A stretch of DNA of 64,000 nucleotides from Thermococcus sibiricus MM 739. GTDB taxonomy: Archaea; Methanobacteriota_B; Thermococci; Thermococcales; Thermococcaceae. The stretch is taken from positions 1,356,276-1,420,275 of the forward strand of contig NC_012883.1 of NCBI RefSeq assembly GCF_000022545.1. Reading direction: 5' to 3'. Shown here one piece after another: positions 63,026 through 64,000 of this stretch. Made by a program: the position numbers and the translations under genes. Within the stretch, counting starts at the first letter, position 1. Every line of letters starts with the position of its first letter. Under the pieces are notes generated by a model. It was not told the DNA's origin. It made no database searches and was given only the letters and a program-made list of their open reading frames with translations.

Positions 63026-63838
63026 ATGTTGTTACGGTTTGACACTCTTAAGAAATTGGGAGATGTTTACATAAATCCCAAGAATTTTAAGACAATCCCG
63101 CTTGTTTTGAGGAATTGGAAGGATTTTTTATCATTGGATGAAAGGGTTTATGGACTTTACTCCAAGACTATATACAATCCCTCACAAAGATTCTTGGTTA
63201 TAACCCCCAAGGATGAGAAAAAGGGTATTCGCCTTGTGGGGCTTTATAACAAGTTTATAAAAAACCCTACAAAATTTTGCCGTGAAGAGTACTACCAATA
63301 TCAGGTTGAGGTGAAAAGGTTTGAAGGCTTACCATTTGCTAATGGATGGGTCGGTTCACGAATAGTTCTGGTTGGAGAGGCACCAGGAAGAAAAGGATGC
63401 GGTTTAACTGGGATATGCTTTTATAGGGATGCTTCGGGGATGCTTCTTCGAAAGATGCTTTTTTCTCTTGGGGTGAATCCAGATTTTGTCTACATAACGA
63501 ACGTTGTGAAATGTAATCCTCCTGAAAATAAGTTTAAAGGTTTTAGTAAGAAAGAACTATCTCTCTTAGAGAAAGAACTTAAAATAGTACAGCCAAAGGG
63601 GATTTTTGCTATTGGGAGGACCGCATATAAGGCTCTAAAAAAGCTGGGTGTTGATTCCACGTATCTAAGGCATCCAGCGTGGTATTTGCGTAGGGGGATT
63701 AGGGATCCAAGTGATCAGATGCTTATGGAGTATGAAATTATCAGGAAATTCCTAGATAATTCGGAGAATATGCCTCCGACACAATTCTTGCCTGAAAGAA
63801 CCACTCTCCAGAAGAAAAATAGAATGGATAAAATGTAA
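63026..63838 (+). CDS. Uracil-DNA glycosylase superfamily protein
   Basis: A 270-residue protein of the UDG fold. The active-site motif 1 is VGEAPGRKGCGLTGICF (about 113-129), a family-4/5-like GEAPG loop, and motif 3 is LRHPAWYLRRG (about 213-223). Between them are TNVVKCNPPENKF and IFAIGRTAYKAL. It has an extra N-terminal region of about 100 residues not found in minimal family-4 enzymes, and only part of the Fe-S cysteine set (C105-like CREE, C121, C130, C157) can be matched. It may remove uracil or another damaged base, or have a related nucleic-acid role. Confidence 0.72.
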   Translation: MLLRFDTLKKLGDVYINPKNFKTIPLVLRNWKDFLSLDERVYGLYSKTIYNPSQRFLVITPKDEKKGIRLVGLYNKFIKNPTKFCREEYYQYQVEVKRFEGLPFANGWVGSRIVLVGEAPGRKGCGLTGICFYRDASGMLLRKMLFSLGVNPDFVYITNVVKCNPPENKFKGFSKKELSLLEKELKIVQPKGIFAIGRTAYKALKKLGVDSTYLRHPAWYLRRGIRDPSDQMLMEYEIIRKFLDNSENMPPTQFLPERTTLQKKNRMDKM

Positions 63839-63847
63839 AAGAGAATC

Positions 63848-64000
63848 GTGGGCACTATAGAGGCTGCTGGAGTTGTGAAGATCATAACTCATTGTGGAAA
63901 TCTTTTAACAAATAAACTGCTTATTGTTGATCTGGCAAGAGATTCGTTTGAAACAATAGAACTTAACGAACCTTTACTTTTTTCTTTTGAAAACCTCGCC
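63848..64000 (+). CDS. Start of a possible aldehyde:ferredoxin oxidoreductase
   Basis: A frame that is open from a GTG at 63848 (or a second GTG at 63875) to the window edge, 51 codons. The segment NKLLIVDLARDSFETIELNEPLLFSF resembles the beginning of tungsten aldehyde:ferredoxin oxidoreductases, where a short start is followed by a 'LLRVDL' strand. Only the first part is visible and no cofactor motif is included, so the call is tentative. The partner gene would lie outside the window. Confidence 0.35.
   Translation, partial: MGTIEAAGVVKIITHCGNLLTNKLLIVDLARDSFETIELNEPLLFSFENLA

Overview
The window is a piece of a hyperthermophilic archaeal chromosome of the order Thermococcales, most likely a Thermococcus species with moderate GC (T. 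litoralis / T. sibiricus-like). The signs are GGTGA/GGAGGT ribosome-binding sites a few bases before most starts, TATA promoters, frequent ATGA gene overlaps, aEF-2, aEF-1alpha, thermosome, MCM with GINS23, archaeal IF2-beta, a cytosolic NiFe sulfhydrogenase and inteins at typical Thermococcales sites. No rRNA or CRISPR array was seen. One tRNA (Ser, anticodon GGA) is present.

Layout. 1-2.5 kb: 3' end of aEF-2, an asparagine-synthetase-like protein and a nitroreductase. 2.6-11.7 kb: a redox island with a three-subunit NuoE/NuoF/GltD-type flavoenzyme (minus strand), divergent from a four-gene sulfhydrogenase of the SHII type (plus strand); a perfect match to the SurR consensus lies between them. 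11.8-17.1 kb: a DUF257 pair, a small barrel protein, a TatD-like hydrolase, and an operon of phosphodiesterase, an unusual AAA+-remnant protein and RNA cyclase RtcA. 17.2-27 kb: GINS23, MCM with two inteins, aIF2-beta, a sodium-pumping methylmalonyl-CoA decarboxylase operon and thermosome. 27-38 kb: a YigZ-family protein, an HTH/membrane-protein operon with a clear operator dyad, Bud32, a MutS-like ATPase, MoaC and an ABC exporter operon with a large surface protein. 38-47.9 kb: RtcB with a LAGLIDADG intein, a PUA-like protein, an RNA m5C methyltransferase and archease in one operon; PanB and an aminotransferase; a DMT transporter and a PqqD-like protein; tRNA-Ser, S10 and EF-1alpha.

The most striking region is 48.1-51.5 kb. 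An AT-rich minus-strand operon encodes a 30-residue cysteine-rich precursor peptide (too short to be found by ordinary gene calling), a PqqD-like recognition protein, a radical SAM/SPASM maturase with a complete set of SPASM cysteines, an MFS exporter and a transglutaminase-fold cysteine peptidase. Together they look like a complete RiPP (modified peptide) pathway in a hyperthermophilic archaeon. The operon is flanked by diverged direct repeats, and its promoter carries a SurR-type GTTn3AACn5GTT site.

54.4-60.8 kb holds a second accessory operon: C26 amidohydrolase, AtuA-family protein, DUF4387 protein, YfcC-type transporter, PLP-dependent amino-acid racemase and an NrpR-like regulator. A GGAAn6TTCC palindrome, the NrpR-type operator, sits upstream of it. 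The window ends with ribosomal protein L10e, a metal/siderophore/corrinoid-binding lipoprotein under two exact operator repeats, a small membrane protein, a uracil-DNA-glycosylase-fold protein and the start of what may be an aldehyde:ferredoxin oxidoreductase.
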